Shown here: in pieces, positions 30,736 to 38,671 of the stretch
How positions within the stretch are numbered: the stretch's first letter is position 1
How the letters are laid out: each line of letters starts with the position of its first letter
IMG/VR virus record: IMGVR_UViG_3300028802_000035
Coordinates: 1 to 41,987 of that record
Length of the DNA: 41,987 nucleotides
Direction: 5' to 3' (one strand)
From: a virus
Translations under genes and position numbers: made by a program
Notes under the pieces: generated by a model
Seen by the model: the letters and a program-made list of their open reading frames with translations, nothing else
Databases searched by the model: none
Told to the model about the DNA's origin: nothing

Positions 30736-31014
30736 CTACTCGGTGCTGCCGGGCTCCTCGCCGGGCTGGGCCTCGCCGGGCTCCTCGCCCTGGCCGGTCT
30801 CGGCCTTGTCGCCCTGCTCGCCCTCGGCCGCATCGGCCGCCGTCGGGACGACCGCGCCGACCAGGATGTCGCCCGGCTCATGGGCGGTGCTCGCGGTGAG
30901 GACGACCTCTTCGCCGACGTTCACATCCGTCGAGCTGATCGTCTCGCCGGTCGCCGGGTTGTGGACCTCGACCCTGGCTGGGCCATCCTCGATCCGCGTG
31001 ACCTTGATCTCCAT
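30736..31014 (-). CDS. Small acidic minus-strand protein
   Basis: The 92-residue protein has a strong AAAGGAGA ribosome site 6 nt before its ATG, so it is very likely expressed. The first 55 residues look like a small beta-sandwich (MEIKVTRIEDGPARVEVHNP, VGEEVVLTASTAHEPGDILVG), and the last 35 are Gly/Glu/Pro-rich and acidic. It has its own terminator and faces away from the early genes. No family is recognised. It may be a surface or decoration protein, since similar isolated phage genes encode head fibres, but this is only a guess. Confidence 0.8.
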   Translation of the reverse strand: MEIKVTRIEDGPARVEVHNPATGETISSTDVNVGEEVVLTASTAHEPGDILVGAVVPTAADAAEGEQGDKAETGQGEEPGEAQPGEEPGSTE

Positions 31015-31121
31015 CTGTATCTCCTTTACTCGGTGATTGGACTAGTCCGGCGGCCACTCTACCGTCCGGCACCGGACCTAGTCTGTCTGATGATCGAACA
31101 CACATCGGAAGGACCGAGAAA
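31015..31121. promoter_or_regulatory. Divergent promoter/operator region
   Basis: The gap separates a minus-strand gene from the start of the early/DNA-metabolism operon. GACTAGTCCGG (31040-31050) and CCGGACCTAGTC (31072-31083) form an inverted repeat with one extra base and a 21-nt spacer, and GGACTAGTCC is itself palindromic. It probably controls both directions. No clear -35/-10 pair could be assigned. Confidence 0.5.
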
Positions 31122-32162
31122 ATGGCGGAGCAGACGGCACAGGGGACGAAGCGGCAGGGCCAGGAGGGCGGTCGCTGGGTGAACGAACGACCGAGTGGCG
31201 AGGATGTCGCCGCCTGGTTCGAGAAGAACGTGCAGGTCGCCGAGGGCCTGGACATCGTCAACTACGTCTCTGGCCTGACGCTGATCTCCAGCACCGAAAA
31301 GGTGAAGGAAGCGATCGGCTTCCGCGAGAACGGATCGCCGATCCTCCAGGAGATGGAGCACTCGATCTTCGTGCCTTATGTCAAGGTCGAGACGCGCGTC
31401 AAATATTTCCACGACCTGATGGGCCAGAACCGCGAGGAGTGGGTCGGCTTCATCGAGCCGGTCGTGCCCGAGGAGCCCAACCCTTCCCTGCCCCCCGGCT
31501 TCTTCCGCATGATGGTCAAACAGAAGAACGGCGAAGAGATCACCTACGTCTGCTGCTCGATGAAGGTCACCGTCTACAAGAAGGGGACCGTCAAAGAGGA
31601 GCGCGTCGCGATCGATACCCGGAACGGGCTCTATGAAACCCGGCGCATCGGGGAGGTCATCATCGACGGTGCTCCCGCCGTGAAGGCCGTGCCGCTGCTC
31701 ACCCGCCAGGGCTGGTCCGACCCGAACGCCGTGATGAAGGCCGAGACGGGCGCGGTCGGCCGCGCGCTCGGGTTCGCCGGGATGCTCGTCGCGCCGGGCT
31801 CTGGCGTCGCCACCGCCGAGGACATGGAAGAGGCGCAGGGCTTGGAGGGCACCGTTCCCGTCGGCGAGAGCCCTCAGGCGGCCCTGCCGGGAGTCGCGAC
31901 CAGCGCCGTCCAGTCGGCGACGCCGGAGGAGTTGCGTCCGCGCGCCGTCGCGCTCATCAAAGAGCTTGAAGAAGAGTTCCCCGACCGGCATAAGGCATTC
32001 CTCGCCTGGTGTCAGGAGCGCAAATTCGCGAAAGTCAGCGAGCTGGATGAGGCAGCCCTGAAGGGCATCATCCGCAAGGTCGAGAAGGAACTCGATGAAG
32101 CGCGGAAAGCCGCCACCGTCGTCGCCGCCGGGGCCGCTGCGCCACCGAAGCAGGATGAGTAG
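31122..32162 (+). CDS. Putative single-strand annealing protein
   Basis: The 346-residue protein begins after GGAAGGACC and opens the DNA-metabolism operon. A central segment NAVMKAETGAVGRALGFAGMLVAPG resembles the conserved helix of Erf/Rad52-type phage recombinases, which anneal complementary single strands. The C-terminal region is helical and charged (LIKELEEEFPDRHKAFLAW, LKGIIRKVEKELDEARK) with an Ala/Pro tail. A RusA resolvase and a RecB-like nuclease follow, which fits a recombination set. The family assignment is tentative; an unrelated phage DNA-binding protein remains possible. Confidence 0.55.
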   Translation: MAEQTAQGTKRQGQEGGRWVNERPSGEDVAAWFEKNVQVAEGLDIVNYVSGLTLISSTEKVKEAIGFRENGSPILQEMEHSIFVPYVKVETRVKYFHDLMGQNREEWVGFIEPVVPEEPNPSLPPGFFRMMVKQKNGEEITYVCCSMKVTVYKKGTVKEERVAIDTRNGLYETRRIGEVIIDGAPAVKAVPLLTRQGWSDPNAVMKAETGAVGRALGFAGMLVAPGSGVATAEDMEEAQGLEGTVPVGESPQAALPGVATSAVQSATPEELRPRAVALIKELEEEFPDRHKAFLAWCQERKFAKVSELDEAALKGIIRKVEKELDEARKAATVVAAGAAAPPKQDE

Positions 32163-32517
32163 GGGCGGGGGCCGAGAGCCGGGCACCTGGATGTGCCGCT
32201 CCTGCCGCCGGTTCAACCGGCCGGGGATGGAGAGCTGCCGCGAGTGCGGCGCGGACAAGCCTGAGCCGAAGCCCAAACCGAAGCCTCGACCTCGACCGGC
32301 CCAAAAGCCGAAGCTCGCAGCGCGATCGGCGAGCAAGAAGGCCGCCGAGAAAGCCTCCGGCGTCGGCTCCAACGGCATCCCCAGGGGCGCCAGCGCTGCG
32401 CAGCGGCACCGCGCGAAGGGTCGAGCCCTTGCCAGCACGCCGCTGGCCAACCGCCTGGAGCGTCGCGTTCGCGAACGTCTAGAGCGCGCCGCCGAGGAAG
32501 AGGCCGCCGATGCCTGA
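32155..32517 (+). CDS. RanBP2-type zinc finger protein
   Basis: ATG 32155 overlaps the previous gene by 8 nt, giving 120 residues. Near the N-terminus W-x-C-x2-C-x3-N-x6-C-x2-C (WMCRSCRRFNRPGMESCRECG, written here in part as CRSC and CREC) matches the RanBP2-type zinc finger that binds RNA or ubiquitin in eukaryotes. A basic KPKPKPRPRP stretch and an Arg/Lys-rich helical tail follow, suggesting nucleic-acid binding. It overlaps the RusA gene by 8 nt. The role in the phage is unknown. Confidence 0.7.
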   Translation: MSRGGGREPGTWMCRSCRRFNRPGMESCRECGADKPEPKPKPKPRPRPAQKPKLAARSASKKAAEKASGVGSNGIPRGASAAQRHRAKGRALASTPLANRLERRVRERLERAAEEEAADA

Positions 32518-32893
32518 CGCGGTCTACGAGATCACCCTCCCCGGCACCCCGCCGTCGTTCAACGATGTCGGCCACACCGGCAACCGCTGGAACTGGAGCC
32601 GCGCCAAGCGCCTCTGGGACGGCTACTTCACCGTCGCCCTGCTGGAGGCCAAGGTCCCGAAGGGCAAGCTCTCCTTCGTCAGCGCCTCGGCGACGCTCTT
32701 CTTCACCACGAACCGCAAACGCGATGTCGGCAACTACCGGACGATCCTGGAGAAGTGCTGCGGCGACGCCTTGCAGCTCGGCTGGCTCGATGACGACGAT
32801 CCCGAGCACTACGAATTCGGCGCCGTCACCTTCGAGAAGATCGCGAAAGGGAAGCCCCCGAAGACCATCGTGCGGCTAGAGGTCACCAAATGA
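32510..32893 (+). CDS. rusA: RusA-like Holliday junction resolvase
   Basis: The 127-residue protein shows the RusA layout: an N-terminal strand EITLPGTPPSFND, an acidic cluster RDVGNYRTILEKCCGDAL with D72, N75 and D86, and DDDD at 94-97. RusA dimers cut four-way junctions formed during recombination or replication. Length matches the family. It follows the zinc finger gene with an 8-nt overlap, and a strong terminator starts at its stop. Confidence 0.85.
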   Translation: MPDAVYEITLPGTPPSFNDVGHTGNRWNWSRAKRLWDGYFTVALLEAKVPKGKLSFVSASATLFFTTNRKRDVGNYRTILEKCCGDALQLGWLDDDDPEHYEFGAVTFEKIAKGKPPKTIVRLEVTK

Positions 32894-32925
32894 AAGGGCC
32901 GCCCTGGCTGGTAGGCGGCCCTTTC
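32892..32925. terminator. Strong intrinsic terminator after rusA
   Basis: GAAAGGGCCGCC (32892-32903) pairs perfectly with GGCGGCCCTTTC (32914-32925) around a 10-nt loop. The short T-run lies inside the right arm. The stop codon of rusA overlaps its first base. Confidence 0.8.
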
Positions 32926-33001
32926 GATGACTTCTCCGCGTCCAAAGGTTCTGGGGAGAATTCCGAACGCACGTCAGAAGGTAGCAAAGGGGACGGATGA
33001 A

Positions 33002-34168
33002 ATGCAGCTTCCGAACGACTCCATAGGCATCTCTGACATCAACGCATGGAGAGATTGCGGGCGCCGCATGAGCTTCAGCATGAAACGACACACCGAGGAG
33101 GGCGAGCCGCCTGAGGCTGCGATCGAGCACGCTTATGGCTCCTGCATCCACGACGTGTTCCAGGCGATCGAGGAAAACGGGCTCAGCGACGAACTTGCCG
33201 TTCAGGCCGCCTTCGACAAGTGGGCCTGGGCGCTGGAGCCCGACGACCTGGAGCAGTTGAAGAAGGACATCCAGACCTATCGCGAACGCGACTTCATCGG
33301 CGTCCGCACGCTCGCCGTCGAGCAGGAATTCCGCGTCCCCCTGCTCCAACATGAAGGCAGGACGATTTACTTCCGCTTCAAGCTGGACCGCCTTTACCAG
33401 CGCATCGACAACGCGTCGGTCTTCCTGCACGTCGATTACAAGTCCTCCAAGCACCGCAAGAGCGAGGCCGAAGTCCACAAAGACACCCAGATGTGGGCCT
33501 ATAACTGGGGCATCCACAGCTTCTTCCCGGAGTGCGCGACGCTGATCCAGCATTACGACCAGCTCCGCTTCGGCGCGATCACGACGCGCAAGTCCGAGGA
33601 ACAGCGGGAAGCCGTCGCAGAGTGGCTGCGCGAACAGGTCCGCGCCATCCTCGCCGACGAATCGTTTCAGGCCGACGGGCTGCTCAAGCCGCGCTTCAAC
33701 CAGTGGTGCCCCTACTGCCCGATCCTGGGCTCGTGCTCTGTCGTTGACGATCTGTCGGACTTTGCACGGTCGGAGATCGCCGTGCTCACCCCGAGCAAGG
33801 AGGACGCCGCTAAGGTCGGCCTCGATGCCACCCCGTTCGAAACCTATGTCGAGAAACTGTCCTCCGTCGAGGACGCCGAAAAGGCGCTCGAAGAGTTCCG
33901 AGACCGGGTGCGGGGCATCATCAAGAAGCTCCCGACTTCAGAGCGCGAGCGAATGGGCTTCAAGCTCTCCTCGCGCAATTCCGACGTATTCACGCCGGAG
34001 GCGATGCGCCAGATGCACGAGCTGCTGGGAGAGGAGTTCTACCTGCTCGTCGGCATCACGAAGAAACGTCTCGATGAACTCTTCGATGACGATCCTCGCC
34101 TCGGCCAGGTCAAGGCGCTCGCGCGGAAGGAGGAGACAGGCACGCAGTTGAGACGAACGAACGGCTAG
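33002..34168 (+). CDS. Cas4/RecB-like PD-(D/E)XK nuclease
   Basis: The start chosen is ATG 33002, which has AAAGGGG about 10 nt upstream; an ATG at 32927 falls just after the terminator and has no ribosome site. The 388-residue protein has SDINAWRDCGRRMSF with C19, AYGSCIHDVF with H50, FRFKLDR with D129 and the core VDYKSSK with D145 and K147. C236, C239 and C245 in CPYCPILGSC plus C19 could hold a 4Fe-4S cluster as in Cas4 and AddB. It is probably an exonuclease for recombination. The C-terminal 130 residues are helical and without known motifs. Confidence 0.85.
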   Translation: MQLPNDSIGISDINAWRDCGRRMSFSMKRHTEEGEPPEAAIEHAYGSCIHDVFQAIEENGLSDELAVQAAFDKWAWALEPDDLEQLKKDIQTYRERDFIGVRTLAVEQEFRVPLLQHEGRTIYFRFKLDRLYQRIDNASVFLHVDYKSSKHRKSEAEVHKDTQMWAYNWGIHSFFPECATLIQHYDQLRFGAITTRKSEEQREAVAEWLREQVRAILADESFQADGLLKPRFNQWCPYCPILGSCSVVDDLSDFARSEIAVLTPSKEDAAKVGLDATPFETYVEKLSSVEDAEKALEEFRDRVRGIIKKLPTSERERMGFKLSSRNSDVFTPEAMRQMHELLGEEFYLLVGITKKRLDELFDDDPRLGQVKALARKEETGTQLRRTNG

Positions 34169-34324
34169 GAGACCCCCTCTTCCTTTGGCTGGTAGCGGAG
34201 GCCCTGTCTAGCCGTCTGTCAATCGCATTGGTCCCTCTTTGGAAGCGCGGCACTGGCGACATGACGAACGCTTCACTGGGAGAAACCGAGACAGGTAGCG
34301 AAAGTAGCACAGCTCTGTAGGAAG
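34169..34324. other. Intergenic gap before replication genes
   Basis: These 156 nt contain no gene. The stretch TGGCTGGTAG...GGCCCT at 34187-34204 resembles the loop and right arm of the rusA terminator. GGTAGCGAAAGTAGC (34287-34301) is a short GTAGC repeat. The sequence is less GC-rich than the surroundings and probably contains a promoter, but I cannot place one. Confidence 0.5.
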
Positions 34325-35221
34325 GTGCAACAAATCGTGGCGAAAACTCGGCGACCTAAAAATCCTGCGCAGGCACAATTCTTCGACCTCGCGCTCGCAA
34401 AAGGCTGGTCCCTCACCAGTCGAGGGTGGCCTACCTTTTTTGCCCAACGTGCGGACAAAATGATCGCGGTCGAGGTCCTTGCTTCGGCTGGCCGCAATTT
34501 GCGGACGGACAAGGAGTTCGTCATGGGCGTCCTAGAGACGCTTGGCATCGAGTGTTACACCTGGTCGCCCGAAAAAGGCTTCACGCGATTCCAGGCGTCT
34601 GATAACCTCGCCGCCGCCTCGGGGGGAAAGGGGGGGGATGTTACCTCTCCCACCGAAGGGGGTTCCAGGGGGAACGAGCCCTTCGACTCCCCGCCCCTCC
34701 CTGCGTCTCGCGGCAACCAGGCCGTCCGCGAGCAGGTCGATCGCATCTGGGCCGCGTTCGTTAAGCACATGGAGCCGACCGCGACCATCGCGGGCGAAGA
34801 GGAACGGAAGATCATCCGGGCCGCCCTCAAAGTCGCGAGCGAGGACGAGTGCTGCCACGCGATCGAAGGGTGCCGTCTCTCCAACTACCACATGGGCGAA
34901 AACCCGCAGGGCAGGAAGTACAACACGATCAGCCACATCCTCCGGGGCAAGCGCGGTAAAAAGACGACGCGCGAGCAGATCGACATGTTCCTCGACATCC
35001 GAGGGAAAGCGATCGCATCTGGACGCTCCGTCTCCTCCAGCGCGGACCCGGCGATCGTCGGCCAGAAAAAGGACGAAGTGCGTCGCGGTCACCGGCTCAA
35101 AGGCTCTCCCGAAGCTCAGCGGAATGCAAAAGCCGCCGAGAAATGGCTGGCCGAACAGGGCATCGTCACGCAGCGCAAACCAGACGGCTATCCGATCTGG
35201 CCGAGTGGAGGAAATGGCTGA
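34325..35221 (+). CDS. Replisome organiser-like protein with nuclease-like N-terminus
   Basis: Two GTG starts are possible: 34325 (298 residues) and 34337 (MAKTRRPK), the latter with AGGAAGG at better spacing. The N-terminal 80 residues (FFDLALAKGWSLTSRGWPTFFAQ, DKMIAVEV, TDKEFVMGVLETLGIECYTW) resemble a VRR-NUC-type fold, but a normal catalytic lysine is not obvious. After a Gly/Ser/Pro linker, residues 135-230 (IIRAALKVASEDECCHAIEG, SNYHMGENPQGRKYNTISHILRG) match the C-terminal domain of phage replisome organisers. It probably loads the DnaB-type helicase encoded downstream. The assignment is from pattern recognition. Confidence 0.6.
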   Translation: MQQIVAKTRRPKNPAQAQFFDLALAKGWSLTSRGWPTFFAQRADKMIAVEVLASAGRNLRTDKEFVMGVLETLGIECYTWSPEKGFTRFQASDNLAAASGGKGGDVTSPTEGGSRGNEPFDSPPLPASRGNQAVREQVDRIWAAFVKHMEPTATIAGEEERKIIRAALKVASEDECCHAIEGCRLSNYHMGENPQGRKYNTISHILRGKRGKKTTREQIDMFLDIRGKAIASGRSVSSSADPAIVGQKKDEVRRGHRLKGSPEAQRNAKAAEKWLAEQGIVTQRKPDGYPIWPSGGNG

Positions 35222-35406
35222 TGGCGCGGTCGGGGCCGATGCGTTGGCGAGGATGGCGGACTTCACAGGGCGGCGCCGACGTTTCGGGGCTCGGCCCCCG
35301 TCGTTGCCGTAGGTGTAAACGCACGTTCCGACCTCGAAAGGCCAAACACCGGGTCTGTCCGAGCTGCATCGTCAAAGCACAAGAGAGGAAGCGGGCGAAG
35401 CCATGA
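35221..35406 (+). CDS. Small Cys4 zinc-ribbon protein
   Basis: ATG 35221 overlaps the preceding stop (TGATG) and gives 61 residues. CRRCKRTFRPRKAKHRVCPSC is a C-x2-C...C-x2-C zinc ribbon, surrounded by Arg and Lys. It is likely to bind nucleic acid. Its end overlaps the next ATG (ATGA). No family is recognised. Confidence 0.7.
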   Translation: MARSGPMRWRGWRTSQGGADVSGLGPRRCRRCKRTFRPRKAKHRVCPSCIVKAQERKRAKP

Positions 35407-35885
35407 AGAGAGACGCAGTGATCTCCTCCGACGGGGTCTACCGGTACCTGCTGACCAGGGAGTGGTCGCTGGGCGGCGATCAACTCGGCTTCATCATGCT
35501 CAACCCCTCGACCGCCGATCATCGCGAGGATGATCCCACCATTCGTCGCTGCATCGGCTTCGCTCAGCACTGGGGTTACGGGCGCATCGCGGTGGCAAAT
35601 CTCTTTGCCCTTCGAGCCACCGATCCGAAGGCGTTGAAGGCGGCGGACGAGCCGATCGGCGCGGTGAACGACGGCTGGCTCGACAAGGTGATCCGGGAGT
35701 CGAAGGTCTGCATCGCAGCCTGGGGCGCACATTCTTTTGCCGCAGCACGCGCGAAGGAAGTCGGCGAACGATTTGGCGATCAGCTTTTCTGCCTCGGCAC
35801 TACTAAAGCGGGTCATCCAAAGCACCCGCTCTACCTGCGTTCTGACACGCAGCCCGAGAAGTTCGACTCGAAGGGAATCCGATGA
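35403..35885 (+). CDS. DUF1643 family protein
   Basis: The 160-residue protein carries the family pattern GFIMLNPSTADHREDDPTIRRC, then YGRIAVANLFALRATDPKAL and CLGTTKAGHPKHPLYL, with a normal full length. DUF1643 proteins are common in phages and bacteria and have no established function; the fold has been likened to uracil-DNA glycosylases, as I recall. It sits in an operon with replication genes and overlaps both neighbours (ATGA). Confidence 0.88.
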   Translation: MKRDAVISSDGVYRYLLTREWSLGGDQLGFIMLNPSTADHREDDPTIRRCIGFAQHWGYGRIAVANLFALRATDPKALKAADEPIGAVNDGWLDKVIRESKVCIAAWGAHSFAAARAKEVGERFGDQLFCLGTTKAGHPKHPLYLRSDTQPEKFDSKGIR

Positions 35886-36427
35886 TCCGACGCGCGTTGC
35901 GAATTCTGCTGGAACGATTTTGGGTGACCGAGGTCATCGGCCAGGAGGCGTGCCCGCTGATGCGGCGGTGGACGATCGTCAAGTTCCCGTTCGGCCTGGG
36001 CAAGCTGCTGGTCCATCACTTCCCGCCGAACGTCAGCGACCGAGACCCGCACGATCACCCCTCGCCCTTCATCTCCCTGATCGTCAAGGGCGGCTACTTG
36101 AACACGGAATGGGCGAAGATCGATCTCCCCGGCCAGGAGTTCATGCTGAATATCGAGTGGCTGGGCCGGGGCAGGCTCGTCTTCCGCAGCGCCAAGCACA
36201 TGCACATCACCGAGACGGGCGATCGGGGCGCTTGGACTGTCGTGCTCATGGGGCCGAAGACCGGGCGCGACTGGGGCTTCCTGCGGATCGCGGATGGGTC
36301 TTGGTGGGAGTGGAAAAAGTACGTGGAGCGGTTCGGTGGCGTTGTCCGCTGCGACGCCGAGCCCGACTTCATGGGCCAGGAGAAGGAACCGATCTATCGG
36401 ACCTACAAGGGGACGCACCCCGGATGA
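35882..36427 (+). CDS. Phage cupin-domain protein
   Basis: The 181-residue protein has a cupin barrel signature: LVHHFPPNVSDRDPHDHPSPFISLIVKGGY and later SAKHMHITETG. The histidines of DPHDHP and KHMH probably bind a metal. Similar cupins are frequent in phage genomes, but their substrate is unknown. The ATG overlaps the DUF1643 stop and the stop overlaps the helicase start (both ATGA). A sequence resembling the late promoter lies at the gene start (35886-35905). Confidence 0.82.
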   Translation: MIRRALRILLERFWVTEVIGQEACPLMRRWTIVKFPFGLGKLLVHHFPPNVSDRDPHDHPSPFISLIVKGGYLNTEWAKIDLPGQEFMLNIEWLGRGRLVFRSAKHMHITETGDRGAWTVVLMGPKTGRDWGFLRIADGSWWEWKKYVERFGGVVRCDAEPDFMGQEKEPIYRTYKGTHPG

Positions 36428-37809
36428 CGATGCAGGCCCCGCCCAATACCCCCGAGGCCGAGCGCTCTGTGCTCGGGCAGATCATGGCGGGCGGCCCGAA
36501 AGTTGCGGGCGGCGTCATCGGGACCCTTCTCGAACCGGGCGACTTCTACTCCTCCGGCCACCGTGCCATCTTCGAAAAACTGGTCGAGCACTACTACGCC
36601 GACGAGCCTGTCGATCCGATCGTTATCGGGGAGGCGTGCGGCAAGCGGCTGACGAAGCTCTGGAACTGCGACGAGGACGCCGCGATCATCCGCGTGCGCG
36701 ACATGGCGATCGGGACGAAGTTCAGTGGCAAGGTCTCCGACCACGCGAAGATCATCAAGGAAGATTCAGACCGGCGCGCTCTCCTTCAGGTCGCCGCATC
36801 GATCGAGACGGCCGTCGCCGCCGACGAGGACACCCCGCAGGAGATCGGCGCGTCAGCCTCCCAGGAGGCGATGCGGATCGCCACCAACACTCTCCTCACC
36901 AGCGAGATTCTTTCCTTCGGGGACATTGGCCGCCGCTACATCCGCGAGGCCGAACGGGAAATGATGGCCCGCAAACAGGGCATCGAGCTGGGGGCCTACT
37001 TCGGGGTGGACTTCATGGACAACTTCCTGCGCGGCCTCCGCCCCACCGAGCTGTGGATTTGCGGCGGCGAGCCCGGCGCCGGGAAGTCGGCCGTATGTTG
37101 GGACGCAGGTCGCAGGTTCGCCGAGCGGCAGTTCGCGAAAAACCCGCCGGACCGCCGCGTCGGCGCGTTCGTCCTCTCGCTGGAGATGGGCGAGTTGGAC
37201 TCCGAGGTCAGGATCGCCCAGGCGCTCACCAAAATCGATGGTGGCACGCTGCGCGAGGCGAAACAGAGCCGCACCGAGCTGGCGAAGATCATCAACGAGT
37301 GGGGCAGGCGCAAGGAGATTCCACTCTGGTTCAACTTCGCCTCCAATCTTCGCGCCTCCCAGCTTCGCGCCCTGATCGTGGAGGCGATCCGCAGACACAA
37401 CGTCGGCTTGGTCATCATCGACCACTTCCGCTACTTCGATCTCGATCGCCGCGTCCGCGACCCGATCCAGGAAGACGAGGAAAAGGCGCGCTTCCTGAAG
37501 GAGGACATCGCGAAGGACTTGAACGTCGCGGTGATCTGCCTCGCGCACACCACGAAGGGGATCGAGTCAAGTGCTGACCGGCGTCCAACTTTGTCGCATC
37601 TGCGAGGCTCGGGTCTCGTGGCGGCGCACGCAGATTTCGTCAGCTTCGTCTATCGGCCGTTCATGTATGCGACCGACCAGGCGAAAAACGGCGGCCAGGT
37701 TTACGAAACCGACGCCGAGATGATCTGGCGGAAGAACCGGCATAGCCACGATGGCATAGCCACCTTTCACTTTGAACCCCAAACGATGACGGTCACCGAT
37801 CGAATGTGA
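36424..37809 (+). CDS. DnaB-like replicative helicase
   Basis: The 461-residue protein begins with an N-terminal helicase domain (TPEAERSVLGQIMAGG, GDFYSSGHRAIFEKL) like DnaB. The RecA-like core has Walker A GGEPGAGKS (214-222), LSLEMGELDS for motif H1a, a Walker B VGLVIID (327-333), CLAHTTKG, and an arginine-finger region LRGSGLVAAHADFVSFVYR. It unwinds the phage replication fork. The start ATG 36424 overlaps the cupin stop; a longer open frame upstream covers two genes and is not real. Confidence 0.92.
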   Translation: MTMQAPPNTPEAERSVLGQIMAGGPKVAGGVIGTLLEPGDFYSSGHRAIFEKLVEHYYADEPVDPIVIGEACGKRLTKLWNCDEDAAIIRVRDMAIGTKFSGKVSDHAKIIKEDSDRRALLQVAASIETAVAADEDTPQEIGASASQEAMRIATNTLLTSEILSFGDIGRRYIREAEREMMARKQGIELGAYFGVDFMDNFLRGLRPTELWICGGEPGAGKSAVCWDAGRRFAERQFAKNPPDRRVGAFVLSLEMGELDSEVRIAQALTKIDGGTLREAKQSRTELAKIINEWGRRKEIPLWFNFASNLRASQLRALIVEAIRRHNVGLVIIDHFRYFDLDRRVRDPIQEDEEKARFLKEDIAKDLNVAVICLAHTTKGIESSADRRPTLSHLRGSGLVAAHADFVSFVYRPFMYATDQAKNGGQVYETDAEMIWRKNRHSHDGIATFHFEPQTMTVTDRM

Positions 37810-37830
37810 TTGTCCGGAAGGAGTACCTGA

Positions 37831-38421
37831 ATGAACGATGAGCAACGAAGCGACGATCTCGATCTCGGTGGCGGAGAGGCTGCGGCCACTGGGGCCGAGG
37901 ACCCACTAGCCGGAATCCCGGCCGAGCCGATCGAAGACGTGAGCGCCGCCCCGGAGGAGGAGCGCTTGGGTGGCGAGGGCGCGGAGATCGGCGAGCCCGG
38001 ACCAGGAGAGGTCTTGGAGGAACCGGAGGAGCCGGATCTCGCCGAGCCCCTGGCGGAGGAGGACGCCGAGAAGACGGCCGAGCCCGACGAGGAGCCGCCC
38101 GCCGAAAAAACGGCCGAACAGCCACCGGTAACGCCACCGGTAGAGGAGCCGAAAAAACCGGCGAAAAAATCCGGCAAAAAAGCCCCGAAAACCCAGTCCC
38201 GTGAATACGAAATCATCCGCATCGATGGCGACGCTCTCGCGCTGCCGCTGAAAGCTCCGGTCAAGGCGCGGAATGGTGACGATGCGATCAAGGAGGCGTA
38301 CAAGGCCCTCGCCGAGTCGGCCGAGGAGACCATGACGCTGGTCGCAGTCCCGACGGGTTACTGGAACCCGAAGGAGGTCAAGGGGCGGAAAAAAGAAGAC
38401 TATGCCGTCGAGGTCGGCTAA
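37831..38421 (+). CDS. Acidic protein with conserved C-terminal domain
   Basis: A very strong GGAAGGAG ribosome site precedes the ATG. The 196-residue protein has an acidic Glu/Pro-rich N-terminal 95 residues, then a Lys-rich linker (KKPAKKSGKKAPK), and a C-terminal domain of about 70 residues (REYEIIRIDGDALALPL, DDAIKEAYKALAES, TMTLVAVPTGYWNPKEV). I recognise no family. The charged layout suggests an interaction partner of DNA or the replication machinery. Confidence 0.7.
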   Translation: MNDEQRSDDLDLGGGEAAATGAEDPLAGIPAEPIEDVSAAPEEERLGGEGAEIGEPGPGEVLEEPEEPDLAEPLAEEDAEKTAEPDEEPPAEKTAEQPPVTPPVEEPKKPAKKSGKKAPKTQSREYEIIRIDGDALALPLKAPVKARNGDDAIKEAYKALAESAEETMTLVAVPTGYWNPKEVKGRKKEDYAVEVG

Positions 38422-38467
38422 CGATCCCGAGCGGTTCAAGGGACAGACCCGGATCGAGGGAGACAGA

Positions 38468-38671
38468 GTGGAGGGCGGAGATATCACCGACCAGAATTGC
38501 GAGTGGTGCCCCGACCCTGCCACCTGCTCCTTCGAGTTCCAACGCAGGATCAAAGGCGGCAGGGGAGGAGCGACCTGGGGGACCGGCCAGTTCATCTTCG
38601 CCTGCGACAACCACAGAGAGATCGCGAAACGGATGGCCGGGGACCCTCGCGATTCGATCCGGAAACGTTGA
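38468..38671 (+). CDS. Small Cys-rich protein
   Basis: GTG 38468 has a good AGGGAG site 5 nt upstream. An in-frame ATG at 38402 would extend it by 22 residues and overlap the previous gene by 20 nt, so the start is not certain. The 67-residue product contains CEWCPDPATC and later FACDNH, a possible zinc site, with a basic C-terminus. The stop overlaps the next ATG (TGATG). The function is unknown. Confidence 0.55.
   Translation: MEGGDITDQNCEWCPDPATCSFEFQRRIKGGRGGATWGTGQFIFACDNHREIAKRMAGDPRDSIRKR

Noticed and set aside
35737-36423. Upstream extension of the DnaB-like helicase frame
   Set aside because: It overlaps the DUF1643 and cupin genes completely and gives Arg/Pro-rich non-protein-like sequence; ATG 36424 matches the N-terminal helicase domain and the ATGA overlap.
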